From Alloprevotella tannerae (GTDB lineage Bacteria; Bacteroidota; Bacteroidia; Bacteroidales; Bacteroidaceae), in the NCBI GenBank assembly GCA_015259125.1, contig JABZGR010000003.1, forward strand, positions 90,001-154,000: a stretch of 64,000 nt of DNA. The letters are read 5' to 3'. The position numbers were made by a program, and so were the translations under genes. Below are positions 61,423-64,000 of this stretch, piece by piece (positions within the stretch are counted from its first letter, which is position 1; each line of letters starts with the position of its first letter). The notes below the pieces were generated by a model. It saw only the letters and a list, made by a program, of their open reading frames with translations. It did not search any database and was not told the DNA's origin.

Positions 61423-63414
61423 TTATTTTACGATGACCTTCTTGCCATCAATGATATAAATGCCGGGAGGCAGTTCGCCCGCCTCGTGCGCATCTCTTAC
61501 TTTCACACCATTGATTGAATATACAGCGCCGGCCTCTTGTTGAGGAGCAGCAATAGCGTTGATTCTCGTCGTTGTATTTCGATCTATGAGTCGGACGTTG
61601 CGTAGATAATATCCATTGCCGGCAATTTGCAGACCATTTTCGCGCAACATCTTGACGTGCTCAGCCTTGAGTTCGATTCGATAGGGCATCTCCTCGCGTG
61701 AAGCAGACAGATCTATACTATTATTGAACTGCGGCAAAAAGATTTTTCCTTTCGCACTTACATCACGCACGACAAACTCCAATTGCCGGCCTTCACGCAC
61801 TTGATCGAACATCAGTTTTGGTATGATGACCTCGGCTTCATCTATGTGCTTAAAACCATTCCAAAGGCTGCTCTCCTTTACCTCGTGCACGAGGGAAAAG
61901 ATACGAATGTTATCACCTTTTACATAGCACCCGTCTTTCTTTAATGCCTCCAGCATATGGTTGTCGGTAACATAGAAGGTGACTTGTGCATCATTTCTCG
62001 CAACGTGAGGCTTAAGCGCAACGATGCTCGCCCCTTGCTTGCTGCATATATCTAAAGATGACGGCCCCACACCACGACGTTCGTTAGCAGAAAGCGTATC
62101 GATGTCGAGGATGAGTTTGTCGCCTACTTTCAATTTATCCAAGCGGCTGGTCGGTATTTTGAACATACCTTTTGTTTGTCGCTGATCGTCGGCTGCAGGC
62201 TGAGAGCCAATCCAGATTAGTCGATTAGCTCGTTTATAGACGCGCAACCAGTCAACATCCATCACATAGTTCTTGGGCACTTTGTTGATATCGTTATTAT
62301 ACTGCGGATCTTCTTCCGGATAAAGCACACCGCCGCCCTTGTTCTTTTCGCTGTCGTCATGCTTACCGCCAATCTGGCCCGTGATGGCCACATCCCACAC
62401 GCGATCAATGCCAAACTTCATATTCTCCTTTTTCAAGAGGGCATTGTAGCGATAGGGATACTTATCTTTCATCGGCTTCTTATCTCTTGGATCAATGACA
62501 TTATCGGCCGTCTTGTGCTCTATGGTACGGAAGACGGACCTTACTCGGCCGTCTAATAAGAACGTTACGGCCAAATGGCGAGAGGAGTCGCCCGGCTCAG
62601 GATCAATCTGCGCCCCATAGACGTGGAAGTCATCCGAAGGATTAAACGAGATGGGCTTTATACGGTCTGTATATGCATTATGATTATAGCCATTTACGAA
62701 TACATACTGCTGCTTCTTTTTGTCATAGACCATACCTAAGTTGTAGTCTAAGCCGTGAATAGACTGGTGCACATATCGACTCGCATTGCCGGAGTTGTAT
62801 CCATGTTTACCTGCGAAGGTGCGGGCATCATCGTTTACGAAGAATTCTTCCAAATCGATCTCAAACAGACTCGATCCATTGCTATGACGAAGCCACAGGG
62901 ACATCCAAGTGCCAATGCAGAAAGGAATCTTCGCTTTTATCTCAATTCGCGAGTAAAGCGGATAATAGTTGCCGCCCCCATCTGCATCTCGACCGGAAAG
63001 TGCTCCCGACCACCATCCTTGCTTCGTATAGCCATGCTTAGGCGGGATAGGGTCGCGCATCTTCACGCTATAATCGGTATTCGACGGATCGCCATCTTCC
63101 TTACGAAGCCCCGTGCGTATAGCTTCGCGCGTGGCACGTATCGAAGCCAAGCCATTGCGCACCGTGACCATTTGGTCGCGATATGTCTGCGCCATGCCTT
63201 GATCTTTGTTGTTGCCATAGGTATCAAAACTATACTGCTTTGTTTTATCTCCATAGATCCCCCACAGCTTCCGGTTGATCGAGGTTCCATTAAACTCATC
63301 TCCTCCGTAATAGCGCCAGCCTGTCAAGGGAGGGATTCCGACTTGATTCTCTTGTGCGGACAGTTTGAGCAAAGCCAAACTTAAGGCACACATCGTGATG
63401 ACAGCTTTTCTCAT
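61423..63414 (-). CDS. GH16-family glycoside hydrolase, secreted
   Basis: A 663-residue exported enzyme. The signal ends LKLSAQ (20), and the GH16 jelly-roll (about 30-390) has the catalytic ExDxxE as Glu185-Asp187-Glu190 (SLFEIDLEEFF), with aromatic subsite residues nearby (WMSLWLRH). Middle domains (about 400-600) are beta-rich. The tail VYSINGVKV...PPGIYIIDGKKVIVK matches the other secreted proteins in the window. GH16 enzymes cut beta-1,3/1,4-glucans or galactans; the exact substrate is unknown. No SusC/SusD pair adjoins it. Confidence 0.87.
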   Translation of the reverse strand: MRKAVITMCALSLALLKLSAQENQVGIPPLTGWRYYGGDEFNGTSINRKLWGIYGDKTKQYSFDTYGNNKDQGMAQTYRDQMVTVRNGLASIRATREAIRTGLRKEDGDPSNTDYSVKMRDPIPPKHGYTKQGWWSGALSGRDADGGGNYYPLYSRIEIKAKIPFCIGTWMSLWLRHSNGSSLFEIDLEEFFVNDDARTFAGKHGYNSGNASRYVHQSIHGLDYNLGMVYDKKKQQYVFVNGYNHNAYTDRIKPISFNPSDDFHVYGAQIDPEPGDSSRHLAVTFLLDGRVRSVFRTIEHKTADNVIDPRDKKPMKDKYPYRYNALLKKENMKFGIDRVWDVAITGQIGGKHDDSEKNKGGGVLYPEEDPQYNNDINKVPKNYVMDVDWLRVYKRANRLIWIGSQPAADDQRQTKGMFKIPTSRLDKLKVGDKLILDIDTLSANERRGVGPSSLDICSKQGASIVALKPHVARNDAQVTFYVTDNHMLEALKKDGCYVKGDNIRIFSLVHEVKESSLWNGFKHIDEAEVIIPKLMFDQVREGRQLEFVVRDVSAKGKIFLPQFNNSIDLSASREEMPYRIELKAEHVKMLRENGLQIAGNGYYLRNVRLIDRNTTTRINAIAAPQQEAGAVYSINGVKVRDAHEAGELPPGIYIIDGKKVIVK

Positions 63415-64000
63415 ATACCTTTATTTTTATATTTGCGCAGTTGTCAACTACACGGATTATGTAAATACTTGAAAGCGGCCCTTCGGCAACAAAATGCTTC
63501 GATAACGCTAAAACCTCTGCCGCCGGCAAAGGTGAGCCAAGGATAAAACCGACCTTCACCTGCAAAAATACAGGATTCTCTCAAAGCCAACATATGGAAA
63601 AACACTGGCGAGCGCGAAAGAAGCGTAAACTACCACAAATGTCTTTACCGTTTGTTTTTGAATATAAAATTGACGCGTTTATTGGTTAATAATCTTTCCA
63701 AAAGCATATCGAAAAATGCGCCAGATGCGGACAATAGAAGCCATCTCAACCAGCCTCCTCACAAAAAGCACAAAGCAACTTCGTCGCACGAAGCATGCTT
63801 GCGCCGACAAAGCCTTTGGCGAACAAGCACCATTATATATATGAGACCTTTGAAAAATGGTTCGGACAATAATTCTCTTCCTTTTCAGGATCATTTTTGC
63901 TTGAAGAAGGGTAACTATTGAGGATGATAAGGTTCCCCTTTCCCTCGGTTGGGCCTCAAACTCAGGCCCGACCGGGGAAATCTTTGCTTACTTGACACAT
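63415..64000. other. gene-free right end
   Basis: Contains ATTATATATATGAG near 63832 and a hairpin at 63933-63979 (TTCCCC.../GGTTGGGCCT-AGGCCCGACC/GGGGAA). A -7-like AATCTTTGC follows at about 63979-63987, possibly a promoter for a gene beyond the window. No coding sequence is supported. Confidence 0.45.

Overview
The window is chromosomal DNA of a Bacteroidota bacterium, order Bacteroidales, most likely Prevotellaceae or a close relative. Four things point there. Many intergenic regions carry the phylum-specific promoter (-33 TTTG, 19-21 bp, -7 TAnnTTTGC). Shine-Dalgarno sequences are mostly weak. The fumarate reductase has the three-subunit CAB layout. Several secreted proteins end in a shared tail of the type KGIYIVNGKKVVKK. 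The genus cannot be fixed from the sequence alone.

Layout. 0.7-2.5 kb: TlpA-like thioredoxin and nucleoside MFS transporter. 2.6-3.7 kb: tRNA-Lys, then tRNA-Glu with rpsT. 3.8-5.0 kb: a small winged-helix protein with operator-like repeats upstream. 5-7 kb: M48 protease and recO. 7.2-11.6 kb (minus): sufC-sufD-sufS-ybjQ-rnhB, without sufB, behind two tandem promoters. 12.4-18.7 kb: OmpH/Skp chaperone, murI, rhomboid protease, EEP hydrolase, PAP2 lipid enzyme, C1 peptidase. 19.5-23.2 kb: fumarate reductase/succinate dehydrogenase operon. 23.7-26.7 kb (minus): one-protein two-component system with TPR, kinase, receiver and AraC domains. 26.7-28.2 kb: AT-rich stretch with an orphan terminator. 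28.2-32.8 kb: three related secreted proteins, one with two gingipain-type cleaved-adhesin domains. 33-35 kb: metG. 35.5-42.6 kb (minus): porin, imelysin, di-heme lipoprotein and CcsBA, which look like one periplasmic iron/redox unit. 42.7-44.3 kb: hemerythrin-LuxR regulator convergent with a Crp/Fnr regulator. 44.6-45.8 kb: tandem lipoprotein duplicates. 46-51 kb (minus): NMT1/SsuA-type ABC transporter and CopA-type ATPase. 51.3-54.2 kb: large secreted PCMD/calycin-like protein followed by a tiny peptide gene. 54.5-58.8 kb: LpxL-like acyltransferase, rpsO, pyrE, prmC, ribD. 58.9-60.9 kb: putative orphan immunity genes. 61.4-63.4 kb: GH16 glycosidase.

The most unusual feature is a set of at least nine intergenic arrays with a shared design but unrelated sequences. 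Each has 4-6 units repeated every 21-22 bp (about two helical turns), and each unit is a short core able to pair with its neighbours plus a variable A/T-rich tail. Family A occurs three times, B three times, C twice and D once. None lies inside a real gene, none has CRISPR-like spacers, and I cannot match them to a described element. A related but separate set of 23-bp-spaced repeats sits upstream of the winged-helix gene at 3.9 kb.
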